Origin: Hyposmocoma kahamanoa
Lineage: Eukaryota > Arthropoda > Insecta > Lepidoptera > Cosmopterigidae
Direction: 5' to 3'
Length of the DNA: 64,000 nucleotides
Assembly: GCF_003589595.1 (NCBI RefSeq)
Contig: NW_020654080.1
Location: 1,657,089-1,721,088, forward strand
Each line of letters starts with the position of its first letter. Position 1 is the stretch's first letter. The notes beneath the pieces were generated by a model, which was given only the letters and a program-made list of their open reading frames with translations, ran no database searches and was not told the DNA's origin. Positions 33,152-44,017 of this stretch are shown one piece after another. The position numbers and the translations under genes are program-made.

Positions 33152-33495
33152 AAGAGGAAACAAGAGTCTCTTCTTCCTGTCCTTATCCCACTCTAGGTGG
33201 GGTCGGCACAACTTGTATTTTTCTTCCACTTTCCCCTATCAGCCGTCATTTTTATACTCACACCTTTCTTATCCATGTCATCTTTCACACAATCCATCCA
33301 TCTTTTCTTTGGCCTTCCTTTCCTCTGATATCCCTCCACATTCATACCTAGCACTCTTTTTGTCACATGACATTCTTCCCTTCGCATGACATGTCCATAC
33401 CACGCTAACCTATTCTCTACTCCTCATCTTTACCGTCACTGTCGCCACTTTCAATCTTCCCCTGATGTACTCATTCATTAAGAGGAAACAAGAGT
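33152..33495 (-). mobile_element. RTE-type LINE, 5'-truncated, with 16-bp target-site duplication
   Basis: The insertion (33168-33479) is bounded by AAGAGGAAACAAGAGT at 33152-33167 and 33480-33495. On the minus strand it encodes the end of RTE ORF2: NEYIRGRLKVATVTVKMRS, then, after a frameshift, MRREECHVTKRVLGMNVEGY, QRKGRPKKRWMDCVKDDM and MTADRGKWKKNTSCADPT before the stop. A short 3' UTR ends at the left duplication (CACCTAGAGTGGGATAAGG). Only ~312 bp were copied, typical of aborted reverse transcription. The intact duplication makes this one of the younger insertions. The opposite-strand 114-codon frame here is a shadow. Confidence 0.85.
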
Positions 33496-33965
33496 ATCTG
33501 TATAATATATAAAAATAGCCGTTCAGCAATGGTTTTCACCCCGCCACTGACTTTAGTAAACACATTTGAATTTTAGGCCGTTTCCGAGAACGTAGTGGAC
33601 TAATCTATTACAATATCATATTACTGAAAAAAATATTACAAAAATAAACATTTCAAAAATCAACCATTGTCTAATAATAAAATTTGAATTAATAAAAATT
33701 AAATAACATTATTTTTACCGCACTGTTTCTTATGTTTTTCAAGTTTATGTGTATATGCACGTCCATTTCTTTTTCACGCTGTACAGCCTACATGGCTCGA
33801 TTGTTATTGAGATACGAGGTGTCGTTAGATTCGTCTTGATTGTAGGAGTGTCATAGGCTATAAAAATTATTCAAAGTGAACCAAAATATTGTTTTTTTAT
33901 TTTTCCAGCAAAATATTTTTGCAGTCGGGATTTTATTCTTTTAAATAATTTATAGATTTGTTAAG
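33496..33965. other. unique spacer
   Basis: Nothing recognised. Confidence 0.5.
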
Positions 33966-34235
33966 GGCAGTAAGCTCCTTGTGATAGAGTTCGTCCAGCG
34001 AAGCACTGCCACCAAGCAGTAATGTCAGTATATTGCGTTCCGGTTTTAAAGGTAAGGGTGCTGGTGAAAGTACAGGCACCTGGGACTTGTCAACTTATGT
34101 CTCAGGGTGACGGGCGTAGTGTCAGTGCTCCTCAGATCTTTGCGATTTAAAGCTCTGAGTGGCACTGCAACTGTTATGTAGCTTACCATCAGGCGCACGA
34201 CTTGTTTGTCCCGTCACTTGATATTTAAAAAAAAA
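33966..34235 (+). repeat. Repeat A, near full length
   Basis: AGTAAGCTCCTTGTGATAG start, internal deletion of the TTACCTATTTC block, and full 3' part to CGTCACTTGATATTTAAAAAAAAA. The tail is followed by an inverted copy of the last 13 bases before it (34239-34251). Confidence 0.85.
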
Positions 34236-34379
34236 TTGATATCAAGTGACGAATTTAAAATTAGTGAATTTGTCTATTGCCACTCAATCATTCCTTCCAT
34301 CAAATAATCATTTATTCCATAGGTAAAATTTTTACACTACAAAACGTAATTTTTTAAACTACTGCTCGTTCACTACACT

Positions 34380-34450
34380 GACCTTTCGGAGAAGAACGAG
34401 CCGGAAACTCGGGGATTGCTCTTTTCAAATAAACTTAAATCTATGGAATA
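34380..34450 (-). mobile_element. LINE 3'-UTR scrap
   Basis: TTCGGAGAAGAACGAGCCGG and AACTCGGGGATTGCTCTTTTC resemble the GAGAAG...CTCTAGGGGTTGCTCTTT block of the CR1-like 3' ends at 22000 and 40660. Confidence 0.45.
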
Positions 34451-34820
34451 CATTTCGAATCATATTTGTATGGAATCTAGACTCACGTTGTTTTTCTATA
34501 CATCTTTATGTAACACGTAGTCTATCATTTTGTAATATGACTTTTCAATTAAAATACTTGAATACTTTTAATGTAAATTTTAAACTTAGGAAATGATAAT
34601 ATTAATATTTATATTCTCCGGACTCTCATTGTAAAAAGGTATACAGTTACCTATGTACAAAATTTATTTGCGTACCAGAGACCAAACAATTTAAAAATCT
34701 TAAATACTAAGAAATAGGTACTCCATAAAACTCAGAAATTGGATTATGTGATTTCTAAATTATTGAATAAGTTGTCTGCATTGCATTCAAGATTTGTATG
34801 TGGAAGGAGAACGTAAAAAT
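34451..34820. other. unique AT-rich spacer
   Basis: Nothing recognised. Confidence 0.5.
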
Positions 34821-34988
34821 AACTGCCTCTGTGACCGAACGGTTACCATGCCGCGCAGAGGTCCCAGTTTCGATTCCCGAGCCGGGTGTGGTTGTGGTTG
34901 TCTATGTGTGTGCCCATGGCACCCGCGACACAGGGTTTCCCTAGTGCGGGGCTATGCTGAGTGTGTGCGTTGTTATTAAAAAAAAACT
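34821..34988 (+). mobile_element. SINE family B, internally deleted
   Basis: CTGCCTCTGTGACCGAACGG (A box), CAGTTTCGATTCCCGAGCCGG (B box). It then jumps to GGTTGTGGTTGTCTATGTG, skipping ~55 bp of body, and ends CTAGTGCGGGGCTATGCTG plus TTATTAAAAAAAAA. The open frame over it is a by-product. Confidence 0.9.
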
Positions 34989-35110
34989 AAACAAATATTT
35001 GTTAGAGCGAATCGCTGTGGACGAATAAACCCGCAGTGGTTTTTAGAGCTGAGAATAAAAAATGAGTATTGCTTTAGTGGATTTTTTTAATGGTCTTTAA
35101 ATTTTCGATA

Positions 35111-35367
35111 CTTTTTTTATAACATTAAGTGACGGACAAGTCGTACGCCTGGTGGTAAAAGACACGCTTGTCCTTAGCAGTTGCAGTGACACTCAGAGCT
35201 CTAGATGCACTGCGCCCGTCCCCCGGAGACATAAGTTAACAAGTCCCATGTGCCTGTAATTTCACCAGTAACCTTACTGTAGAAGTATAGAACACTGTAA
35301 TGCTCATACTATCGCTTGGCGGTAGAAATAGGTAAGGTGATGGTATTTCCCTGGACAAACGCTTCCC
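35111..35367 (-). repeat. Repeat A, near full length
   Basis: T-run/AACATTAAGTGACGG end to CCCTGGACAAACGCTTCCC. The GTAGCAG end is missing and the palindrome is degraded (GTAATGCTCATACTATCGC). Confidence 0.85.
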
Positions 35368-35810
35368 ACCACGTTCGCTTAACATACTTATGTCGTTATT
35401 CTAAGCCGCTTCGTTACGTTGATACCGTTGAATTTGAGGCTCCTACAAGGAGAGGTCTTGAAACCAACATTGTTCAAAGATAGAAAATCGAAATCCATTG
35501 CCCCCTAACGCCTCGTCTAATCGCATACAACGTATATACTCTCATACATTTATCACTCATACAATGAGGAGCGTCGGGTGTATGGCTGCGCGTATAATTA
35601 AGCCGATAGTCGCTGAACTAATTGACCGCCGCTACCGAATTGAATTATAACTGCGCGTACGCATATAGACGCTGAACATTGTAATGAAATAAATTTATGA
35701 CTAAATTTTTATGGAATTAAAATTTTATTTTATAAATCGTGATGTACTTTAACTATAAAGTAGAATATCTGTCTGTTAAACCTATTATGCTTTGCATTGT
35801 TAGTTCTAGA
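35368..35810. other. unique spacer with CpG patch
   Basis: 35570-35680 contains GCGCGTATAATT and a second CTGCGCGTACGC 60 bp on. No element assigned. Confidence 0.4.
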
Positions 35811-35895
35811 AGTAACGAGCAGTAGAGTTTTTTTTTATTCCTACAGGGAAATGCTGCAACTATACCTATTTCTACAATTAAGCAGTAATGTATAC
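35811..35895 (+). repeat. Repeat A, first 85 bp, decayed
   Basis: AACGAGCAGTAGAG, then a T-run, TACAGGGAAATGCTGC and TATACCTATTTC, ending AGCAGTAATG. Confidence 0.6.
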
Positions 35896-36349
35896 AGAAA
35901 AATTTGTAGAGGCTGGAGCCTAAACTAGGATACCCTGTGTTTTAAGTCACCAGTCCGCCATCTCCTGAAGTTCTGATCAATCAATTAATCAATAAGTCTA
36001 TGGAAACAAATTATGTAATAGAAAAAAAGAGAAAAGAAAAAGAAAATGTGTGAGTGTGTGAGATGTGCGTAAGCGTGTGTACGTGTGAGTGTGTACAATT
36101 TTGCGTGAGCGTGCGACCTGCGTAAGTTTAGACGATGAATTTTACGAGCAAGTGAGTGTGTTTGGATGTATGAGAATATTACTTATTAGTTTTGGATTAC
36201 TTTTCATTGTAATGCATTTACAAGGTTCTTTATTGGAGCCTTATAAATAAAAGAATCTAACTGACTTTATGAAAGAAAAATTTAGTTTAACTCTTTCGTT
36301 AACAATATTTAAAACGTAGGTACCGGTACCACGAACAATTTTATTAAAT
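35896..36349. other. probable LINE 3' UTR, GT-rich
   Basis: GGCTGGAGCCTAAACTAGG, TCCGCCATCTCCTGAAG and the GT-rich run 36045-36110 ending near TTATAAATAAAAGAATC (36241-36257) have the look of a LINE untranslated end. No coding part. Confidence 0.3.
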
Positions 36350-36545
36350 AATAAATAAATAACTATTAGAGGATGTCACATACATTGCTCACTATAATAT
36401 AACTAAAGCACTTGTGTCATGGAAACCGTAACATCGATGGTACCACAAAAACCCAGACCCGCGGCAATATTAGAAAGTGAGTTTTCTACATTGACCCGGC
36501 CGGGGATCGAACTTAGCACCTCAGAGTCACAAGTCACAGTGCTTA
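36350..36545 (-). mobile_element. tRNA-derived SINE, family C
   Basis: Minus strand: TGACTCTGAGGTGCTAAGTTC, then GATCCCCGGCCGGGTCAATG, TAGAAAACTCACTTTC, GTTTTTGTGGTACCATCGATG, TCATGACACAAGTGC, ending TTATTTATTATTT. The same blocks in the same order are at 63482-63688. Confidence 0.8.
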
Positions 36546-36672
36546 TAAATTGACTTAATATGAAACATTCAATATATTATATAAAAACAGTAGGCGGCAA
36601 GGGCGGTAGTTGGTTTCTTGAGATCCACATAGTGAAACGGGGTACCTATTGCTATAATATATAAAGCATAAG

Positions 36673-36707
36673 TTCGATCGTGTATGCAGTCCTGCTGCCA
36701 CCAATGA
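36673..36707 (+). repeat. duplicate of LINE coding segment
   Basis: AGTTCGATCGTGTATGCAGT and CTGCTGCCACC match the start of the LINE remnant at 36941-36973 with 2 differences. About 230 bp of unrelated DNA separate the two. Confidence 0.8.
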
Positions 36708-36940
36708 TATGATGACACATCTTCAGCGAAAAAAAAACACCGCATGTTACTAGTTTAATATCGACTCTAACCATGTTATGGAATTGTGAAAAACTAAATT
36801 TCCTGCACTACAAGTAACTGAGCTTAACAACAAACAATTCGTTACCATGGTGTAACTGTTTTTCAATGAATGAAATAACAACACAAAACAGTAACTTAAA
36901 CAGGTCATATATAACAGCTTTTACATCTGTATAAATCACA

Positions 36941-37440
36941 AGTTCGATCGTGTATGCAGTACTGCTGGCACCTTTGGAACGGTTCTGCCCATTACCACTT
37001 AGCTGCCTTGGACTCGGTGGAGCGAAAAGCAAAAAGGCTTATTAACAATAATTATCTTGTGAAGTCGAAGCTACAAAACCTCGTCCATCGCAGCAAAGTA
37101 GCCTGTTTGTCGGTTTTCTATCGGATACGTTTCGGGGAGTGTGCGCAGGAACTTTTCAATTTTGTTCCACCTTCACCGTTCCTCCCTCGGTCGACTAGAA
37201 GATCCGGAACACTCCATTCTTATGTCGTTGATATGCCACCCATTCGCACTAAGCGCTTTGCTTCCTCCTTTCTGATGCGTAGGCAAAGAAATGGAACACT
37301 CTACCATCATCTGTGTTTACCGAAAAGTACAATTTGGGGCTATTCAAGGCTAGAGTGAATAGGCATTTTTAGACGAACATGTACCATCGTCGGTCACAAC
37401 GTCGCTTAACATCGGATGATATTGCGTGTGTCTATTATTT
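36941..37440 (+). mobile_element. CR1/Jockey-like LINE, ORF2 C-terminus and 3' UTR
   Basis: A 134-codon frame (36954-37358) starts with the MQYCWHLWNGSAHYHLAALD region and then has SVERKAKRLINNN, VACLSVFYRIRFGECAQEL and FVPPSPF. Next come YVVDMPPIRTKRFASSFLMR and a worn copy of the LWN-LP motif. This is the conserved tail after the reverse transcriptase of this LINE group (YCCHLWDGSAKYQL, RAKRLI, LVPP, RTKRFA). The 3' UTR has GAATAGGCATTTTTAGACG and AACATCGGATGATATTG. The RT domain itself is missing. Its sibling at 47459-48190 is 47% or so similar by eye. Confidence 0.8.
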
Positions 37441-37994
37441 ATATTAAAACAAAGTCGCTGGTACTGCCCGTGAAAGGGATATTATTATATTTGCAACAAA
37501 TTTTCTGATATATAGGAACATGGATTTCTGTAGCCTGGATTAAATTATCACTCTAAAGGTATCGATGTGTGTACACGCATAGCACATAACGAATGTGATT
37601 ATGAGCTTTCAACACGCCGCGACTGTTCTTTGAGGCTGCGCCTATGACGGGTCGGTTTTGATGGAACCCGGCCGGTTGCACAAAAGGACCTTCGGCAAAG
37701 CGTAAAGGGGATTACATTGTAATGGTTCCGTATTAGCTAAAGATATTATGAAAAATCAACAAGAGACTGAAGTTTACACAAATTTTTATGACAAAGTATT
37801 GTTTTAGTGGTAAATACATCACGACCATCCCCTTGAATCTCCAATTTGATAGATGCCTTGCACACTGTTCTTTCTTCTTCTTTTAGTTCTTCTTTTAGTT
37901 AGGCAAAAGCTGATTGTTATTTAAATATATTTGTTCAATTTCTTTCTTGTTTGTTCCTTTTGTTAATTTGGATTTCTGTTTTTTCTCTATTGCT
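37441..37994. other. unique spacer
   Basis: A GC-rich patch (37600-37700, ACCCGGCCGGTTGCAC) has no recognised identity. Confidence 0.4.
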
Positions 37995-38152
37995 TCAGCT
38001 CCTTGTGAAAGAGTTCATCCAGGGAAGGCTATTATGCCTGCCGCCAAGCAGTAGTGTGAGTTACTGCGTTTCGGTTTTGAAGGGTACAGGTGCTGGTGAA
38101 ACTATAGTCACTTCGTCAGCTTTTTATCTCTCGGTGACGGGCGTAGTGAATT
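37995..38152 (+). repeat. Repeat A, 5' half
   Basis: CAGCTCCTTGTGAAAGAG start, modified palindrome (GCAGTAGTGTGAGTTACTGC), to GGTGACGGGCGTAGTG. Confidence 0.8.
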
Positions 38153-38844
38153 TAGAATTATCACTGCGCTTCTAATGTAGTCGGGAGGTCTCCTCACCTT
38201 CACAACCTTACAGGTACAAATATACAAGGGAATCCCAATAAAACAAGCTCATTTCTACGACCTACAATACCAATTTAAAAAGTCTTCTTACTCCCTTTAA
38301 GTTCAAAAGCCTCACAGCTCAAACGACACTGGTTAGTCTTGTGAAATAATTCATATTTAATTTGAACCAATTAGTAATGCTTACATGCGAACATTTTAGA
38401 TTGAGATGTGAACATTTTTGTATTGATTCTTTGTATTCAGTTTGACTGTCGAGACGTGACGTGCTTAGTGAAAACATAGGGGTGTTATATTGCTCCTTCG
38501 TTCTGTTATACGGGGCGTAGTGAAAGTCTTTTTAAAAAAACACAATTTCCACGAAATTGTATAATTCGGGAAGAAGTGGTAATTAAGTACATTAAAATAA
38601 AGAAATAACATAAAAAATGGAAATTGAATTAGCACGTGTTTACACGACAGGAGTTTGGAAGAAATTGAGCTGCTTTCTGTAGAGTTTTAGTGATGTTCAA
38701 AGAAGAATGCTGACTAGGAGAAATGGCAGGGCTGATTCTAGTAGTTTAGGTAGTAGGGCTGGGATATAACAGCTCGGACTGTTTTGGAATGCTAATAAAT
38801 TGTCCTTCTCGTCCAATTTTAGTAACAATAAAACCCCATGTCAA
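38153..38844. other. unique spacer
   Basis: Nothing recognised. Confidence 0.5.
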
Positions 38845-39022
38845 AAAGTTTGTCCAGGAAAGTACTGCCACCTCATCTATTTCTACCGCCAAGCAGTGTA
38901 AGCATTACTTCGTTCGGTGGTAAACGACCTGGCCGTAATCGTATTACCACTTAGAAGTTTAAATCGCAAATATCTGCGCGGCACCGCCACTGTGTCCGTT
39001 ACATGAGACGTAAGTTGACAAG
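38845..39022. repeat. Repeat A inverted chimera
   Basis: 38845-38915 is a + fragment (GTTTGTCCAGGAAAGTACTGC to CATTACTTCGTTC). From 38916 the sequence is a - fragment (GGTGGTAAACGACCTGG to TAAGTTGACAAG). The switch is abrupt. Confidence 0.75.
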
Positions 39023-39539
39023 AACGTGCAATGCGCTTATAGTATCTGCACAAGACTGCGATGTTTTTGCAAGATATAACTAAAGAATAACGTGGACATT
39101 CTTCCCGGAACTCCTCAGAAGTGATTATGTTTGAACACGCGCATTATTTATTGAAATTTGAGTACATTATATTAGCAAAAAAATATTATTTCTAATAAAT
39201 AATAATGTAATTGTGTTTGTATAGGTACTTACATATGTTAATACACTTAAAAAATTAACACGAGACGACCTAAATTTTGGAATGTTTAGAAGCAAACAGT
39301 GAAAAAGGTTTTTTTTACTCATTGATAACGAAATGGGTATGTCCATACTAAGAAAACGTTCATGCTTTAGGTAAATTAACCCTTTCAATTCCAATCACTG
39401 GTGATGAATGTTTGAAGTTTTGTAAGAGGATGGATGAGCGACTATCTGTAAATTAATATTAATATTATCTAGTTACGACTTTTACATTGCAATTTACAGT
39501 TATACTGCGTAATTGTATTAAATTAATAAATATAAATGA
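39023..39539. other. unique AT-rich spacer
   Basis: Nothing recognised. Confidence 0.5.
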
Positions 39540-39637
39540 ACGCTGTAATGCTTACATTACCTCCTGGCAGCAGAAATAGGTAAGGTGACAGTACTTCTCT
39601 GGACGAACTGTTTTACAAGGAACTCTACTGCTACTAA
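39540..39637 (-). repeat. Repeat A, 5' third
   Basis: CTGTAATGCTTACATTACC (palindrome) to GGAACTCTACTGCTACTAAAT. Confidence 0.8.
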
Positions 39638-40529
39638 ATGTGTATATGGCTGACTATAGTTTAAGTCCTCTCGTTTTTGAAACCTACTCAACAATAAGAC
39701 GCAATTTGAATAACAATATTTGAAATGTTACTTTCTAGTTGCAGTACGAGTCACGTTCGGGATAAAAATTTCGTTCCGTATGTTTTCAACAAAATAAAAC
39801 ATTGAAATTGCTCGTTACTCCACATAGTTACATCCTACTCAATCTCTGATACAGTAGCTAATTTTTAACGATCTTATCTCGTCCACATTAAGTCCAAAAT
39901 TCGTATATGTCGTATGAGTATTAAGTAGCACAGGTCATTCCTACTTTGTGTTTGTAAATATTATTTATTTAAGTATTCCAATTAAAAAGCACCGAGTCGT
40001 TGAACGCTCAAAGAGAACCGTAGCTGTGTTAAGTGTTGTTTACAATACCAGGTTTAAGTTTAACGACTTATGATGTATGTGGATTTTTAAATTTCCGTTG
40101 GAAATGTTATTTTATTGAAATATTATGATGAATTACGTAGTGTGAATAACGCTAAATATCGAGTATGTAACCAGAAATAGAGACGAAAAGACATTTAATT
40201 TCTTTGAAAACTATTATACCAAATCATTACTGTAACAACTGCGCTGCGCTCCGATTGGCCAACCCGAATTCGAAACAATTGACGGGTGTCAATTATTTCA
40301 CTTCAAATCGACCAGTTTAACTTGAGCTTTACTATAATGGACGAAAATTGGAAAATTACATATTTAATATTTTATTACCGATGAAATGTGATTCCGTTTG
40401 TTTTGTAACTAGATGTTTTGCTGTTTTTCCCACACCACCGAAAGGAACAGCCGCCTATAGTTAGAGATATTATCTTACAATAAATAAATATAGAATATAT
40501 TTGGAATATACGGAGACGTACACACAGGT
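39638..40529. other. unique spacer
   Basis: Nothing recognised. Confidence 0.5.
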
Positions 40530-41105
40530 CAGTTCAAATTCAAATTCAAATTCAATACAATCTTTATTTCATAGGTAAGCATTATTACCCTTGAAATCGT
40601 CACAATGGTTAAACTCTACCGCTCATTCGTAAGGCAGATTCCCCTGAGAAGAAATAGCAAGAAACTCTAGGGGTTGCTCTTTGTAAATAACATTTACAAT
40701 ATTTTTTTTTTATTTGAAACATCAGAGATCGAGACTACCTCCATAAGCTAAACGGGTTACTACCACGGATTTTTGTCATCCAAGTACGCAGAAGTTGTAT
40801 AATAACCTTTAGTATAAAGTTTTTGTTTCACTATAGTTTTAAACCCAGTGAAAGGCAAATTTTGTATATCAACCGGAATCTTGTTATAGAAGCGTATACA
40901 TTGCCCCTTAAATGATTTTTTGACTTTGTGAAGACGACTATCAAGAAAAGCTAGTTTATTTTTATTCCTCGTATTAATGTTATGTCTGTCACTATTTTTC
41001 ATAAAGAAATTACTATTCCTTTTAATATAAATTACATTTTCATAAATGTACTGCGAGGCTAGTGTAAGAATGTTAATTTCCTTAAACTTATCTCTCAAAG
41101 TCATT
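40530..41105 (-). mobile_element. CR1-like LINE, last ~114 codons and 3' UTR
   Basis: The minus frame 41104-40760 is open: NSDRHNINTRNKNKLAFLDS, RLHKVKKSFKGQCIRFYNKI, PVDIQNLPFTGFKTIVKQKL, ending DDKNPW. The pattern N(T/Y)NTRNK...L...R(L/S)K...F.G..(I/V)(R/K)FYN(K/H)(I/L)P is the C-terminal end of CR1-group LINE proteins. The 3' UTR (CCCCTAGAGTTTCTTGC; TCTGCCTTACGAATGAGCGG) ends at ATGAAATAAAGATTG and an (ATTTGA)n tail. It is 5'-truncated. The coding end is uninterrupted, so this copy is younger than those at 21880-22215 and 46475-47210. Confidence 0.8.
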
Positions 41106-41371
41106 CCAGCTTTCTAATTTGTGATTTCAGCGCAAACAAGAATTGATATTTAAAAGTGATGTAAGGCCTGATGAGCCGAGGGATGAATGGCGTTATTACG
41201 TCTCTAGTATATAACCAGAGAGGTTATATACTCGAGGACGCTAAAGCAGTAGCTTTACTTATCGTTCACATAGTCATACTAGGCGACATTAATGTTGAAT
41301 ATCTACCAAAGCGAAGCAATCTTTCTATTTCATTGTCACATTGAAGACACATGTCTTAAGAACATAAGTGA
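41106..41371. other. unique spacer with hairpin
   Basis: Holds an 11-bp perfect stem-loop at 41206-41232 (AGTATATAACC / GGTTATATACT, loop AGAGA). Flanking bases CGTCTCT / CGAGGACG extend the pairing. Confidence 0.5.
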
Positions 41372-41456
41372 TTTTTTTTAAAGCACCAAGTAATAAAGTC
41401 GTGTGGCTGGCGGTAAGCGATATGCCTGCAGCATTCGCAGTGCCACTGAGAGCCTG
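41372..41456 (-). repeat. Repeat A, A-rich end only
   Basis: T-run/AAGCACCAAGTAATAAAG to GCAGTGCCACTGAGAGCC. Confidence 0.75.
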
Positions 41457-42730
41457 AAATAAAGAATTTATATTCCATTCTATTATTATTATTATTTTCG
41501 TTTTATAGATGAACAAACAGTCTTATACAAATTATTAAATAAAAATACATTTAACTTATTACTAAACTTATAGTTCCATGTACTTATAAATGCTACACAA
41601 AATACTACACTATTCCACAAGCACTATAGAATATAATGACCTTAAAGAAAACAAAGAAAGATTGAACCCTTAATGATGACCATACGAAACCATTTTAAAA
41701 TCTGATTTGCTGTTGCGACTTTTAAACTCCTGCAAAGAAGAATCAAATATGTCAACTTCACTACACTTTGCATTGTATAAGGAACGTAATGTTTTAATTA
41801 CTTCGCATCCTTGAAGAAAATAGACCGCATCTGCACATGACAACTTTCAGGAGACATCATTACGATTATTGTGATATGGATGTCACCCTGTCCGAAAAGG
41901 AAAATTAAATGTAATTGTTACATTTGATCGACTTAAAAAGCCGCAATGTTTTGATACAACAGCTGTTTTTGCTTTTTTTAAAGCCACCGGAAAATAGGGT
42001 GTGGTTATTTGTAACTGGTAAAGAAGGAATTAACACTAATAAGTAATCGGCTGTCACTTAAACTTAACTCACACATTTCCCATACAAATTTTTGTCTAAA
42101 ATCAATTTCATAGTTTTAAACTGAATTCGCAATAGCTAACACTATGCGAAATTGATAAATAAATATCGAAATAGTGTTGGGCGCCAACAGAAGAGCTATC
42201 GAGAACATGTTGTTTTGAACTCTAGTAACAAAATAGATAGAGCCATCAATATTGCGTTTTATGAACAGCAATAATATCTAGAGTTTTCCCGAACATTCTC
42301 GTCTTGTAGACCACGTGTAATTCTTTCGTTTTGCATAGACTTTTTGCCTTTCTAATATGGATTTTTATTACAAATTCATCAGATATAAATGGTTTTTTTT
42401 ATGAATGACATAGTGCAACTTACTTTGATAAGTTTAACACGTCAACTTTTATAAATCTAGCGTTGCATAAATATCGATAATCAAACTGTCGATATTTAAG
42501 CCACACTATCAAGCAAATCCTTTCACGCATAGATCCGATCATGATGATGATCGATGCGCAAGCGACGTTCAAGTTAAACGGATTTATGTTTTTTGTCTAT
42601 TAGCGATTTGAAAAGTCGGTTTTTTAATGTCAAATGTTGTTTAATTGATATGTCAGACCTTTTTATTACTGTTTGGAAAAAATAAGAGTTTAAAATTTTT
42701 AATATATAGTTATTTGTTGACCTCTGTGTT
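41457..42730. other. mostly unique spacer
   Basis: A LINE-like tail (TATTATTATTATTTTCG, 41483-41500) begins it. Beyond that nothing is recognised over ~1.2 kb. Confidence 0.4.
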
Positions 42731-42962
42731 GAGCTTCTTGTGAAAAGGTCCCTCCAGTTTGTGCCTCCAAGCAGTAATATGTTAGGGTGCTGGTGAAATT
42801 ATAAGCACATGAGACTTGTCAACTTATATCTCAGGGTGACGGGGGCAGTGGTAGGGCCGCTATAATCTTTGCGATTTAAAGCTTTGAGTGGCACTGCAAC
42901 TTTTACAGACAGGCGTGTCGCTTACCACCAGGCGCATGCCTATTCGTTCCGTACAGTATCTA
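42731..42962 (+). repeat. Repeat A with hairpin region shortened
   Basis: GAGCTTCTTGTGAAAAGG to CGTACAGTATCTACAA. The A-tail position holds a T-run, which may belong to the next element. A tRNA-like scrap on the minus strand (GAAGGTCCCGGGTTCTGG, B-box-like) follows at 42978-43000. Confidence 0.8.
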
Positions 42963-43030
42963 CAATTTTTTTTTAACCAGAACCCGGGACCTTCTCATTC
43001 AGCGACTACAGTTCAAACTCAAGGGCCATC

Positions 43031-43806
43031 GAGGACGTTGTTGATTGTGCATAAAGCAGACTGTAAATAACTTGAAATCACAGTAATTACTATAACGTAC
43101 TCGTGCCTTAACATGTACTTAATCTCTGGTTTCCCTTACTTAGATTCTCAGAGCGTAACGGATGACATTGCATTATTTTTGTTCTACATTGTAATTACTA
43201 TGTACCTTGTACAATTATAATTTTACTGTCGTTATATAGTATTTTCATCGTTTGTCATAACTATGAAGGCAACCTTGATAAATAATAATTTTAAAAAATC
43301 TTACCTATAGCGCTACAATAAGATTAGTGTGCGCTATGGATATTTTTAAAGTAAAGTTGTTGTACCTTTAGTGGTACTGAAATAAATGGAAAATTCAGTC
43401 TAGATTCGTAACGACAAAAAAGCGGGCTAATCGTAATCGTAATAAGAGTAAATAGACATGAAACAGAGATAAAAATCATGATAGTTCCAGGTGTTTCAAA
43501 ATAACAATGTTTTTCCAATATGCCAGATAATTACACCCGTTACCTGGTCTCAAATAATAGTATGACAACCTAATTTCAAAAAGTTGAATTCTAAACTATG
43601 TTCTTTAAACTAATCCATACTCAATTCTAGCAGGGTTTTAAAGTTCCTATAATAATAATAATATGGAAGATGGAAGAGGACGAAGTAAGATCTTATTACA
43701 CACCCACCACATACTCGTAGATACACGCCATACTGCATTTACTTGACTTAGGTCCATAAATGTGGTTCAAACCAGCTAACAAGCTGAGAAGAATAAAGTA
43801 AATAAT
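43031..43806. other. unique AT-rich spacer
   Basis: Nothing recognised. Confidence 0.5.
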
Positions 43807-44017
43807 AATAATCACGCACACACTCAACATAGCCCCGCACTTGGGAAACCTTGTGTCGCGGGTGTCATGGACACACACATATACAGCTACAAATTACACC
43901 TAAACTCACGAGAGAAACAGATGTAGGCCATACGAATATTTCTCGCGGCCCGGGAATCGAACCTGGGACTTCCGCGTGGCAGTCCGCGGATGGTAACCGT
44001 TCGGTCACGGAGACAGT
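43807..44017 (-). mobile_element. SINE family B, full length
   Basis: Minus strand: TGTCTCCGTGACCGAACGG, CCAGGTTCGATTCCCGGGCC (perfect B box), GAGTTTAGGTGTAATTTGTAG, CGCGACACAAGGTTTCCC, CAAGTGCGGGGCTATGTTG and a TTATTATTATTT tail. The best-preserved copy in the window. Confidence 0.95.

Noticed and set aside
33045..33389. 114-codon plus-strand frame rich in S, P and Y
   Set aside because: Most of it is the antisense of the RTE C-terminus, which has recognisable motifs on the minus strand.
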